A DNA stretch of 64,000 nt from Methylibium sp965279545 (GTDB lineage: Bacteria; Pseudomonadota; Gammaproteobacteria; Burkholderiales; Burkholderiaceae_C): positions 1,922,001 through 1,986,000 of the forward strand of contig NZ_OZ257250.1 of NCBI RefSeq assembly GCF_965279545.1, read 5' to 3'. Of this stretch, positions 15,286-23,612 are shown piece by piece. A model generated the notes under the pieces. It was not told the origin of the DNA, did no database searches, and worked only from the letters and a program-made list of their open reading frames with translations. Both the position numbers and the translations under genes were made by a program. Position 1 is the stretch's first letter, and each line of letters starts with the position of its first letter.

Positions 15286-18054
15286 ATGCGAGTTGAAAAG
15301 CGAGTCGCCTCAGTCAACACGACCAAGCTAGCCCCCCCGAGCAAACATGCCGGTCTGCTCGTCGAGCGCTTTCAGCTGTGTGAGGACGTCGCGCAGAAAG
15401 CCGATCGGCGACTGGTCGTGGTCTTGGCGCCCGCCGGGTACGGCAAGACCAGCGCGCTGGCCCAGGTGCGCCGTCGGTTCTCCGATCGCGGCCTCGAGAC
15501 CGGCTGGCTCAGCATCGACGAAGAAGACAACGACCTGGGCCGCTTTCTGCTGCACTTCGTCGAGGCCATCCGGTTCGGAGGTGGGCTGGTCGGCCAAGCG
15601 ACGCTGGCACTGCTCAGATCCGGCGTGAGCCTGCCCGCAGCGGTCCTGAAAGCCACGCTGCTGAACGAGCTGGCCGCCCTTGAAAAGGATGTTCACCTCT
15701 TCGTCGACGATTTCCATCTGATCTCCGATCGCTCCGTGATCGCCATCGTCAATGCCGTGCTGCTGGCGCCGCTCGATCGCTTTCACTTGCTGGTTGCAGC
15801 GCGGGATGCGCACGGATTGCCGCTGGCGCAGTTGCGGGTGCGCGACGAACTGCTCGAAGTCGGCGTGCGCGAACTCAAGTTCTCCGAGATCGAGATCGGC
15901 GAATTCTTCGCCCGCCAGAACGGTGCCGCGATCTCATCGGATCTCGTCGGCCTGCTGCTTCAGCGCACCGAGGGCTGGGTCGCCGGCTTGCAGTTCGCCG
16001 CGATCGCCCTGCGGGACAGCAGCGACTCCCACCAGTTCCTCGCCCGGTTCTCGGGCCAGCACCGCAATGTCGGCGACTTCCTCGCCGAAGAAGTCCTGCG
16101 TCGCCAGCCTGAGGACACCCAGGAGTTCCTGCTCGCGACCTGCATCCTGAAGCGCTTCGACACGGCCCTGTGCAATGCCGTGACGGATCGTTCGGACGGC
16201 CGCGACCGGCTCGACAAGCTGGAGACAGGCAACCTCTTCATTTTCTCGCTCGACAACGAACGGCAGTGGTACCGCTACCACCACCTGTTCTCCGAGTTCC
16301 TGCAGCGGCGCCTGCACGAACGCCGCCCGGATCTGTTTGTCGAGTACCACCGCCGGGCATGCCGCTGGCTGGCGACGAACGGCTTCGCAGTGGACGCCAT
16401 CGAGCACGCCTTCGTGGCATCGGACGAGCGCCTTGCCGCGGACCTGCTGGACGCCACCAGTCAGCAACTCTTCGCCAGCGGGCAAATCGCGACGATCCGG
16501 GCCTATGCAGCCAGGCTGCCTGCGTCCATCGCAGAGAAATGTCCGCAGCTCCAGCTGGACCTAGCGTGGGACTGTGAGCTGCGATGGCAGTTTGCGGAAG
16601 CCCGACAGGCGCTCGGGAACGCCCGCGCGACGCTCGAGCGCTGGACCGCCGAAGCGGACCCGGCAAGAACCCAGCGCCTGGACTTCCTGATGTCCAAGCT
16701 CGCTCATCGCGAAATGATGCTTTCGCTGCTGAGCGACGACGTCGCCGCAACGCACGAAGGCTGCCGCCGGTGGCTCGCCACGACCGCGGCGCCCGACCCC
16801 TTCATGCGGGCCTCCACCGAGACGGCCCTGATGCTGTGCCACCGCGAGACGTACAACGTGGAAGGCGCCGGGGCGGCGGCCGAGATGGCCCACGAGGTGT
16901 TCGTGAAAAGCGGTGCCATCTACGGGACCGCCTTCCACAACAGCATCGCGGGATCCACCTTGTACATGGCCGGCGACCTGAAACGGGCGGAGGAGGTCTA
17001 CCACCGCGCCCGGACCTGGGCGACGCGACTGCACGGCGAACGATCGGCACTCGTCGCCATGCCTTCGATGCTGCTGGCCGAGTTGCACTATGAGAGGAAC
17101 CGCATCCCGGAGGCGAGGCAACTGCTCGGCGAGAACTTCTCCATGTCGCGCGAGCTCGGCTTCGTCGACAACCTGATCGCCGGCTTCATCACCTGCGCAC
17201 GCGTGGCTTTCCTCGACCAGGATCACGGGCTGGCCCGCAGCATCCTCGACGACGCGACGCACTTCGCGGATCGCTACGACTTCGAGCGCCTGCGAGCCCA
17301 TATCCTGTGCGAACGCGTTCGCCAGCTGCTCGCGCAAGGGGAGACACGGGAAGCCGCGCGCCTGGTCTCGGACGCGAAGTACCCCGCCGGCTTTGACCGG
17401 CTCGTCCCGGCCGGCGGCTCGTCCAGCAAGCACGAACTGTTCGCCATCGCCCATGCACGCGTGTGCTGCGAGACCGGCAAGGAGATGATGGCCCTGACGC
17501 TGATCAAGAGCTGGTTCAGCTTCGCCAAGAACCGGCGCTGCATGCGCTCGGTGGTTCGGCTTGCGGTGTTGCTGTCCAAGCTGGCGGTGCGCACCGGCAA
17601 TCGTGCGGCCGCCCAACGCTACCTGATCGAGGCCCTGGACGCCGGAGCGACCGCCGGGTTCGTTCGCAGCTTCCTGGACGAAGGCAACGTCGTCATCGAG
17701 CTTCTCGAACAACTGCAAGCCGCCTGTCCGTCCACGTCGACGCCGGCACAACAAGCCGCCCGGAAGATCCTTGCGGCGGCAAGCGGTCAGGCTCTCGCAC
17801 CCGCGGACGAAGCGGCTGCCCGCGCCGCCAGACCCATGCCTTCCCCGGTGACTTCAGAGGCACTGTCGCACCGCGAGATCGAGATTCTTCAGCTGGCATG
17901 CTCCAGCATGCTCAACAGTGAGATCGGTGCCTCGCTCGGTCTGGCCGAAAGCACCGTCAAGTGGTACTGGCAGCGGATCTTCTCCAAGCTCGGCGTGCAC
18001 AGACGCTCGCAGGCCATACAACATGCCAGGCGAATGGGCTTGACGACCCATTGA
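15286..18054 (+). CDS. MalT-like LuxR-family ATP-dependent transcriptional regulator (LAL type)
   Basis: A 922-residue regulator. The N-terminal STAND ATPase has Walker A VVVLAPAGYGKTSALAQV near residue 40 and an acidic Walker B segment HLFVDDFHLISDRS near residue 135. A long TPR-like helical region spans about residues 350-830. The C-terminal LuxR helix-turn-helix is LSHREIEILQLACSSMLNSE followed by IGASLGLAESTVKWYWQRIF. Such regulators are switched by a small inducer and oligomerise. It lies between the Rieske/reductase genes and a DUF1329 gene, all plausibly its targets. ATG at 15286 gives the best N-terminus. Confidence 0.88.
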   Translation: MRVEKRVASVNTTKLAPPSKHAGLLVERFQLCEDVAQKADRRLVVVLAPAGYGKTSALAQVRRRFSDRGLETGWLSIDEEDNDLGRFLLHFVEAIRFGGGLVGQATLALLRSGVSLPAAVLKATLLNELAALEKDVHLFVDDFHLISDRSVIAIVNAVLLAPLDRFHLLVAARDAHGLPLAQLRVRDELLEVGVRELKFSEIEIGEFFARQNGAAISSDLVGLLLQRTEGWVAGLQFAAIALRDSSDSHQFLARFSGQHRNVGDFLAEEVLRRQPEDTQEFLLATCILKRFDTALCNAVTDRSDGRDRLDKLETGNLFIFSLDNERQWYRYHHLFSEFLQRRLHERRPDLFVEYHRRACRWLATNGFAVDAIEHAFVASDERLAADLLDATSQQLFASGQIATIRAYAARLPASIAEKCPQLQLDLAWDCELRWQFAEARQALGNARATLERWTAEADPARTQRLDFLMSKLAHREMMLSLLSDDVAATHEGCRRWLATTAAPDPFMRASTETALMLCHRETYNVEGAGAAAEMAHEVFVKSGAIYGTAFHNSIAGSTLYMAGDLKRAEEVYHRARTWATRLHGERSALVAMPSMLLAELHYERNRIPEARQLLGENFSMSRELGFVDNLIAGFITCARVAFLDQDHGLARSILDDATHFADRYDFERLRAHILCERVRQLLAQGETREAARLVSDAKYPAGFDRLVPAGGSSSKHELFAIAHARVCCETGKEMMALTLIKSWFSFAKNRRCMRSVVRLAVLLSKLAVRTGNRAAAQRYLIEALDAGATAGFVRSFLDEGNVVIELLEQLQAACPSTSTPAQQAARKILAAASGQALAPADEAAARAARPMPSPVTSEALSHREIEILQLACSSMLNSEIGASLGLAESTVKWYWQRIFSKLGVHRRSQAIQHARRMGLTTH

Positions 18055-18345
18055 CGCGTGCTCGCGCGGTGCACAGCGAGCCGCCTTTGCGGCTGCGCGC
18101 CCGCTCCCCTCTCCTTGTTCGAGCAGCCGCGCACGCGGCCAGGCCCGCACCCATGCCGCGCAGCCCTGTGCGTCTGTGCGTGCGACCGGCAACGCGTCGG
18201 CCCACCCGCCTTCGCGCAAGGTTCGGCACGAACCTGCATCGACGGTCCGGCCAACGCCGCCGTTCTTTTCGACGGGTGAGCTCAACCGATCGACGTGAAA
18301 GACTGTCGGCAGACGAGCAACAGCCTCGCACACCAGGAGACAAAC

Positions 18346-19737
18346 GTGCCCATGACAGCTCCATTGCGCTTGCGCGCAATACCCCCCCGAAGCCTCGCCA
18401 GACCTCCGCGTGAAGTCGCGATGCGGCTCGGCGCAACGCTACTGGCTTGCGCCTGTGTTCCGTGCGCCGCCGGCGAGGTGTCGGATGCGGTCCTGAACAA
18501 GGCCTTCTACACCTACAAGAGCGGCGCCCCCAAAGTCGACGGCATCGCGCCGGGCATGCTCATCAACAAGAACAACGTAGAGGCCGCGAAAGAGTATCTC
18601 AACCCCGCGATGCACGACTTCATCAAGAAGGGCGAGTACGAGATGCAGGTCGGTGAGACCTTCGACTTCACCCTTCATCCGAAGTACATCGAGGCGACCC
18701 GCAAGAGCGCGGGCAATGTCACGATCGAAGCCAACGGTACGCTCAAGAACTACGTTTCCGGGCGTCCCTTTCCGCAAGAGCCCGACCCGAAAGATCCCCA
18801 GGCGGGCCTGAAGCTGGCCTGGAATTTCCAGTACGGCCGCGTATGGGGTGACCTGGGTTGCATCGAGCCTTTCATCTGGGATTTCCGCAACTACGAGACC
18901 GCCAAGGTCGAGCGTTCGATCGTCTTCGACAAATTCTGCTTCAAGCGATATGCGTTCCGCACGGTCGACGAACCTACACCGGACTTCGTCCCCAATCCGA
19001 GCGAGTTGTACCGGGGCATCTACGTGCGCGTGGGTGAGCCCCAGGACATCAAGGGAACGCAACTGCTGATCCAGAAGTTCAAAGACGATACGAAGCTCAG
19101 CGATGCCTACCTCTACCTGGGCTTTCAGCGCCGCGTGCGCCGGCTCGCCACCGGGCAGACCACCGACGCCTTCCTCGGCTCCGATCTGATGATCGAGGAC
19201 TTCGAGGGCTACAACGGCCGCATCTCCGACATGACCTGGACCTACAAGGGCAGCAAGACGATGCTGCTGCCGTTCTGGGACCGCGCAACCGTCAAGAGCA
19301 AGGGCAGGCAGCACAAGACCGCTCAGGAAGACGGTTCGACGTGGGAATACACCGGCTACGGCGGAAAAGCGCAGTGCCACCAAGATGCGCCGTTTCAATT
19401 GCGGACCGTCTACGTGCTCGAAGCGAAACCCAAGGAAGCCGGTCATCCGGTCGGCAAGCGCATCTTTTACGTGGACGCCCAGACAGCGGAATTCCCGATC
19501 GTCGAGATCTACGATCGCAAAGGAGAGCTGTGGAAACAGTTCGTGATCGGTTGGACGCACGCGGACCGGGGGGCCCACCCGATCAATCAGGGCAAAGGCG
19601 CCGACATCGGCGACAGCTTTTCGATGATCGACGTGCAGTCTCGGCACTGCACGACGGGATCTTTCCGCGGCAGAGTCGACGCCAAGCTGGTTCCGGACGG
19701 GATCTTCAGCGTTCAGAACATGCGCGGCGGGGACTGA
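18346..19737 (+). CDS. Exported DUF1329 family protein (copy 1)
   Basis: A 463-residue protein with a signal peptide whose hydrophobic core is RLGATLLACACVPCAAGEV. DUF1329 proteins are periplasmic or outer-membrane-associated and often accompany DUF1302 proteins and RND pumps; their function is not established. Conserved family blocks include NPSELYRGIYVRVGEPQDIK and QTTDAFLGSDLMIEDFEGYN, with a C-terminal DVQSRHCTTGSF. GTG at 18346 is chosen because AGGAG lies six bases upstream; ATG at 18352 or 18421 is also possible. It follows the MalT-like regulator and is a paralogue of the gene at 22276. A strong terminator follows. Confidence 0.83.
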   Translation: MPMTAPLRLRAIPPRSLARPPREVAMRLGATLLACACVPCAAGEVSDAVLNKAFYTYKSGAPKVDGIAPGMLINKNNVEAAKEYLNPAMHDFIKKGEYEMQVGETFDFTLHPKYIEATRKSAGNVTIEANGTLKNYVSGRPFPQEPDPKDPQAGLKLAWNFQYGRVWGDLGCIEPFIWDFRNYETAKVERSIVFDKFCFKRYAFRTVDEPTPDFVPNPSELYRGIYVRVGEPQDIKGTQLLIQKFKDDTKLSDAYLYLGFQRRVRRLATGQTTDAFLGSDLMIEDFEGYNGRISDMTWTYKGSKTMLLPFWDRATVKSKGRQHKTAQEDGSTWEYTGYGGKAQCHQDAPFQLRTVYVLEAKPKEAGHPVGKRIFYVDAQTAEFPIVEIYDRKGELWKQFVIGWTHADRGAHPINQGKGADIGDSFSMIDVQSRHCTTGSFRGRVDAKLVPDGIFSVQNMRGGD

Positions 19738-19809
19738 ACCACCGCCGATATCTGTTGACGAAGACCTGCTTTTTTTAGCAGGCCGCACCGGTTGAACGGC
19801 AGTACCTTC

Positions 19810-19835
19810 GCGGACTCTCTGAGTCCGCTTTTTTT
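19810..19835 (+). terminator. Intrinsic terminator after DUF1329 copy 1
   Basis: A perfect 8-bp stem GCGGACTC/GAGTCCGC with loop TCT is followed by seven Ts. A second hairpin with a T6 loop (CCTGCT/AGCAGG) lies just before it at 19765-19782. The region separates convergent DUF1329 and dmpI. Confidence 0.88.
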
Positions 19836-19998
19836 GTGGTCTTGCGGGCACTCGGCCAGCTCAAGACCGCGCTGAATCCCTGCGCAGCGTCATCAACGAC
19901 CTGCGCAAGGACCACGCGACCGCCAACCCACCCTCCGGCGCATGCCGCCGGCCGTGTTCACCACCCGGCGGTTCGTCGTCGCGTGACCTCGCGGTCCG

Positions 19999-20190
19999 TC
20001 AGCGTCCCAGCGCCTTCGCCGAGACGCCGCCGATGCCCCAGTTCTCCTTGGGCACCTCGTGGATCCACACGCGCACGGTTTCCCTGGGTGCGCCGACGGC
20101 GTCCATCATGGCCTGGGTGACTTTCTCGATCACGGCGCGCTTTTGATCCTCGGTGCGGCCTTCGATGAGGTAGATCTGTGCAAACGGCAT
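19999..20190 (-). CDS. dmpI: 4-oxalocrotonate tautomerase
   Basis: A 63-residue subunit that isomerises 4-oxalocrotonate (2-hydroxymuconate) to 2-oxo-3-hexenedioate in the dehydrogenase branch of catechol meta-cleavage. After removal of Met, Pro1 is the catalytic base (MPFAQIYLIEGRTEDQKRAV). The Arg in VRVWIHEVPKENWGIGG contributes substrate binding. AGGAG lies upstream of the start at 20190. It is the last gene of the long meta operon, 31 bases downstream of dmpG. Confidence 0.93.
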   Translation of the reverse strand: MPFAQIYLIEGRTEDQKRAVIEKVTQAMMDAVGAPRETVRVWIHEVPKENWGIGGVSAKALGR

Positions 20191-20220
20191 GGGGTTCTCC
20201 TGTGTCCTGTGGGCGGCCGC

Positions 20221-21270
20221 TCAGGCCGCCGCGTTGTGCAGCGTGCCCGTGCGCTCGCGCGCCAGCGTCATCGCGGTGTCCTCGATCATGTCCTCCTGGC
20301 CGCCCACCATGCCGCGGCGGCCCAGCTCGACCAGGATCTCGCGCGCCGGCACGCCGTACTTCTTCTCGGCGCGCTTGGCGAACAGCAGGAAGGACGAGTA
20401 CACGCCGGCATAGCCCAGCGTCAGCGAGTCGCGGTCGATGCGGATGATGTGGTCCATGATCGGCACCACCAGGTCCTCGGCCACGTCCTGGATCTTGAAC
20501 ACGTCCACACCGGTCGCGATGCCCATGCGGTCGCACACCGCGATGAACACCTCCATCGGCGTGTTGCCCGCGCCCGCGCCGAGTCCGGCGGCGGCTGCGT
20601 CGATGCGGTTCGCACCGGCGTCGACCGCGGCGATCGAATTGGCCACGCCCATCGCCAGGTTGTGGTGGCCGTGGAAGCCCAGCTCGGTCTCGGGCTCGAG
20701 CGCGTCGCGCACCGCGCGCAGCCGCACCGTCACGTCGTCGGGCAGCATGTGGCCGGCCGAGTCGGTGACGTAGATGCAGTTGGCGCCATAGCCTTCCATC
20801 AGCAACGCCTGGCTCACCAGCTTCTCGGGGCTGGCCATGTGGGCCATCATCAGGAAGCCCACGGTGTCCATGTCGAGCGCGCGCGCCTTCGAGATGTGCT
20901 GCTCGGACACGTCGGCCTCGGTGCAGTGGGTGGCCACGCGCACGGTGTGCACGCCCAGCTCCTTGGCCATCAGCAGGTGGTCGACGGTGCCGATGCCCGG
21001 CAGCAGCAACGCCGACACCTTGGCCTGCTTCATCAGCGGGATCACCGCGCCGAGGTACTCCTCGTCGGTGTGGGCCGGGAAGCCGTAGTTGACCGACGAG
21101 CCGCCGAGGCCGTCGCCGTGGGTCACCTCGATCAGCGGCACGCCGGCGGCGTCCAGGCCGCTGGCGATGCTCTTCATCTGCTCGAGCGTCATCAGGTGGC
21201 GCTTGGGGTGCATGCCGTCACGCAGCGTCATGTCGTGGACGGTGATCTTCTTGCCTTGCAGGTTCATCAT
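20221..21270 (-). CDS. dmpG: 4-hydroxy-2-oxovalerate aldolase
   Basis: A 349-residue divalent-metal aldolase that splits 4-hydroxy-2-oxopentanoate into pyruvate and acetaldehyde and channels acetaldehyde to DmpF. It shows the DRE-TIM motif HDMTLRDGMHPKRHLMTLEQ near residue 10 and the metal histidines in GFHGHHNLAMGVANSIAAVD near residue 195. The C-terminal DmpF-contact region runs from about residue 280. Starts at 21270 or 21267 (adjacent ATGs) follow AAGGAG. Length and motifs match the family. Confidence 0.95.
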   Translation of the reverse strand: MMNLQGKKITVHDMTLRDGMHPKRHLMTLEQMKSIASGLDAAGVPLIEVTHGDGLGGSSVNYGFPAHTDEEYLGAVIPLMKQAKVSALLLPGIGTVDHLLMAKELGVHTVRVATHCTEADVSEQHISKARALDMDTVGFLMMAHMASPEKLVSQALLMEGYGANCIYVTDSAGHMLPDDVTVRLRAVRDALEPETELGFHGHHNLAMGVANSIAAVDAGANRIDAAAAGLGAGAGNTPMEVFIAVCDRMGIATGVDVFKIQDVAEDLVVPIMDHIIRIDRDSLTLGYAGVYSSFLLFAKRAEKKYGVPAREILVELGRRGMVGGQEDMIEDTAMTLARERTGTLHNAAA

Positions 21271-21301
21271 GGAGTTCTCCTTCGTCGCGTCGCGCATCGG
21301 G

Positions 21302-22213
21302 TCAGGCCGGCACGGCTTCGAGCTTCAGCGTGCCGGCGATCATTTCCTCGGCGAACATCTCGGCGGTGCGCGCAGCAGCGGCGGTCATGATGTCGAGGTT
21401 GCCGGCGTACTTGGGCAGGTAGTCGCCCAGGCCCTCGACCTCCATGAAGACCGAGACGCGTTTGCCGTCGAACACCGGGCCGTTGACCAGCTTGTAGCCG
21501 GGCACGTACTTCTGCACTTCCTTGATCATCTGGTGGATCGACGCGGTGATCTTGTCGCGGTCGGGCTCGTCCTCGGTCAGGCAGTGCACGGTGTCGCGCA
21601 TGATCAGCGGCGGCTCGGCCGGGTTGATGATGATGATGGCCTTGCCCTTCTTCGCACCACCGACCTGCTCGACCGCGCCGGCCGTGGTGCGGGTGAACTC
21701 GTCGATGTTCTTGCGCGTGCCGGGGCCGACCGAGCGGCTGGAGACGGTGGCGACGATCTCGCCGTAGGCCACCGCCTGCACCTGCGAGACGGCGGCCACC
21801 ATCGGAATGGTGGCTTGCCCGCCGCAGGTCACCATGTTGACGTTCATCTCGCGCCGCCCGACGTGCTGCTTGAGGTTGACCGGCGGCACGCAGAACGGGC
21901 CGATGGCCGCGGGTGTCAGGTCGATCATCATCACGCCCAGCGCATTGAGCTTGCGCGAGTTCTCGGCGTGCACGTAGGCGCTGGTGGCGTCGAAGGCGAT
22001 CTGCACGCCGTCGGCCAGCACATGCGGCAGCAGACCGTCCACCCCCTCGGCGGTGGTCTTGATGCCCATCTCGCGCGCGCGCTTAAGGCCATCGGAGGCG
22101 GGGTCGATGCCCACCATCCACACGGGCTCCAGCACCGCACTGCGCTGCAGCTTGGCCAGCAGGTCCGTGCCGATGTTGCCGGGCCCGATCAGGGCGCACT
22201 TGATCTTCTTCAT
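21302..22213 (-). CDS. dmpF: Acetaldehyde dehydrogenase (CoA-acylating)
   Basis: A 303-residue enzyme that oxidises acetaldehyde to acetyl-CoA with NAD, in complex with DmpG. The N-terminal Rossmann motif is KIKCALIGPGNIGTDLLAKL. The catalytic cysteine is in VNMVTCGGQATIPMVAAVSQ near residue 130. The C-terminal half carries the aldolase interface. The start at 22213 is preceded by GGAG and fits the family; the longer frame to 22279 is not native. It follows the DUF1329 gene by 62 bases in the same operon. Confidence 0.95.
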   Translation of the reverse strand: MKKIKCALIGPGNIGTDLLAKLQRSAVLEPVWMVGIDPASDGLKRAREMGIKTTAEGVDGLLPHVLADGVQIAFDATSAYVHAENSRKLNALGVMMIDLTPAAIGPFCVPPVNLKQHVGRREMNVNMVTCGGQATIPMVAAVSQVQAVAYGEIVATVSSRSVGPGTRKNIDEFTRTTAGAVEQVGGAKKGKAIIIINPAEPPLIMRDTVHCLTEDEPDRDKITASIHQMIKEVQKYVPGYKLVNGPVFDGKRVSVFMEVEGLGDYLPKYAGNLDIMTAAAARTAEMFAEEMIAGTLKLEAVPA

Positions 22214-22275
22214 GGAAAACTCCGGGAGTGGACAAAATCTGGGGCCGGCGACCCGCGCCGCCGGCCGCGGGGTCG

Positions 22276-23586
22276 TCAATCTCCGCCGCGCATGTTCTGC
22301 ACCTGGAACAGGCTCGGCGGGTTCAGCTTGGGATCGACCTGCCCCTTGAACTGGCCGGTCGTGCAGTGCTTGGATTGCACGTCCACCATCGAGAACGAGT
22401 CATCGATCGCGATACCGGTGCCCTTGTTGACCGGCAAGTGGTGATCGGGGTGCGACTTGCCGATCGTCCAGGTCTTCCACAGCTCGCCCTTGCGGTCGTA
22501 GATCAGCGTGCGGTTGATGTTGTAGACCTGCGCATCGATGTGGAACACGCGCTTGCTCACCGGGTGCGACGGGTTCACCGGCGTGGCCTCGACCACGTAG
22601 ACCTTGCGCAACTGCCAGGTGATGTTCGGGAAACAGCCACCCTGCCCGCTGAAGTCGACGAACTTGTAGCCGTCGGGCTCCTTGAACTCGTCCGCCAGCT
22701 TCAGCTCGTTGTGGTTGTAATAGGGCATCAGGATGTTCTTGCTGCCCTTGTAGGTCCACTTCATGTCCGAGACACGGCCGTTGTAGCCTTCGAAGTCCTC
22801 GATCATCAGGTCGGAGCCGAGGAAGGCATCCGTCGTCTGCCCGGTGGCGAGCCGGCGCACGCGGCGCTGGAAGCCGAGGTAGAGGTAGGCGTCGTCGAAC
22901 TTCAGGTCGTCCTCGTAGCGCTGGATCAGCAACTGCGTGTTCTTCAGGTCCTGCGGCTCGAGCACCGTCATGTAGATGCCGCGGAACAGCTCCGACGGGT
23001 TCGGTGTGACCTCCGGCACCGGTGCATGCTGGACACGGTGCTTGAAGTTCAGGAAGTGGAAGTTGAACTTGATCGTCCGCTCCACCTGGGCCGACTGCAT
23101 GTTGCGGTACTTCCAGTAGAACGGGTAGATCGCCGCGTTGTCGCCCCAGTTGATGCCGTACTTGAAGTTCCAGGCGATCTTCTCGCCGGCCCGGGCATCG
23201 GCCTCCTGCGGCTCCTCCGGAAACGGGCGCCCGGCCACGAAGCCGGTGATCTCGCCGTTCTTCGCGCCGAGCTTGGCCTTGTTGACGTTCTTCTTGGTCG
23301 CCTCGACGTAGAACTTGTCGAGTTCGAACTGCGTCGTCGGACCGACTTTCAGCTCGGTCCAGCCGTTCTTCACGACCATGTACAGGCCCGGGTCGAGCGC
23401 GTCCTTGAACTGCTCGACATTGGCCTTGTTGACGACGGTGCCGGCACTCAGTCCGGGAAAGCTGGGAAAACCGGCCTTGTAAGGATTGAAGGACTGCTCG
23501 ACGTCGGCTTCGGTGACGGCCACTGCGGCACCGGCGAAGCCTGCGACGAGCAGGGCGAAACTGAGCTTGGTAATTTTTGTATTCAT
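22276..23586 (-). CDS. Exported DUF1329 family protein (copy 2)
   Basis: A 436-residue protein with a clear signal peptide (MNTKITKLSFALLVAGFAGA, cleavage near AVA). The family blocks are the same as in the gene at 18346, including a stretch of about 40 residues (AYLYLGFQRRVRRLATGQTT and onward) that is almost identical between the two, and the same C-terminus QNMRGGD. It lies 26 bases downstream of the DUF1302 gene; the DUF1302-DUF1329 pairing is recurrent in bacteria. An envelope role in handling a hydrophobic substrate is inferred from context only. Confidence 0.88.
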   Translation of the reverse strand: MNTKITKLSFALLVAGFAGAAVAVTEADVEQSFNPYKAGFPSFPGLSAGTVVNKANVEQFKDALDPGLYMVVKNGWTELKVGPTTQFELDKFYVEATKKNVNKAKLGAKNGEITGFVAGRPFPEEPQEADARAGEKIAWNFKYGINWGDNAAIYPFYWKYRNMQSAQVERTIKFNFHFLNFKHRVQHAPVPEVTPNPSELFRGIYMTVLEPQDLKNTQLLIQRYEDDLKFDDAYLYLGFQRRVRRLATGQTTDAFLGSDLMIEDFEGYNGRVSDMKWTYKGSKNILMPYYNHNELKLADEFKEPDGYKFVDFSGQGGCFPNITWQLRKVYVVEATPVNPSHPVSKRVFHIDAQVYNINRTLIYDRKGELWKTWTIGKSHPDHHLPVNKGTGIAIDDSFSMVDVQSKHCTTGQFKGQVDPKLNPPSLFQVQNMRGGD

Positions 23587-23612
23587 GAACGGCACTCCTT
23601 TGTCTCTTTGTC

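Noticed and set aside
18210..18228. A sigma54-like promoter (CGGCAC-GAACC-TGCA) upstream of DUF1329 copy 1
   Set aside because: GG and GC elements are one base too close together for sigma54, and no activator of that class is adjacent.
19846..19960. A possible coding remnant reading AESLRSVINDLRKDHATANP
   Set aside because: No start, no ribosome site, frame closes quickly, and the family could not be recognised. It may be a decayed gene end, but evidence is too thin.
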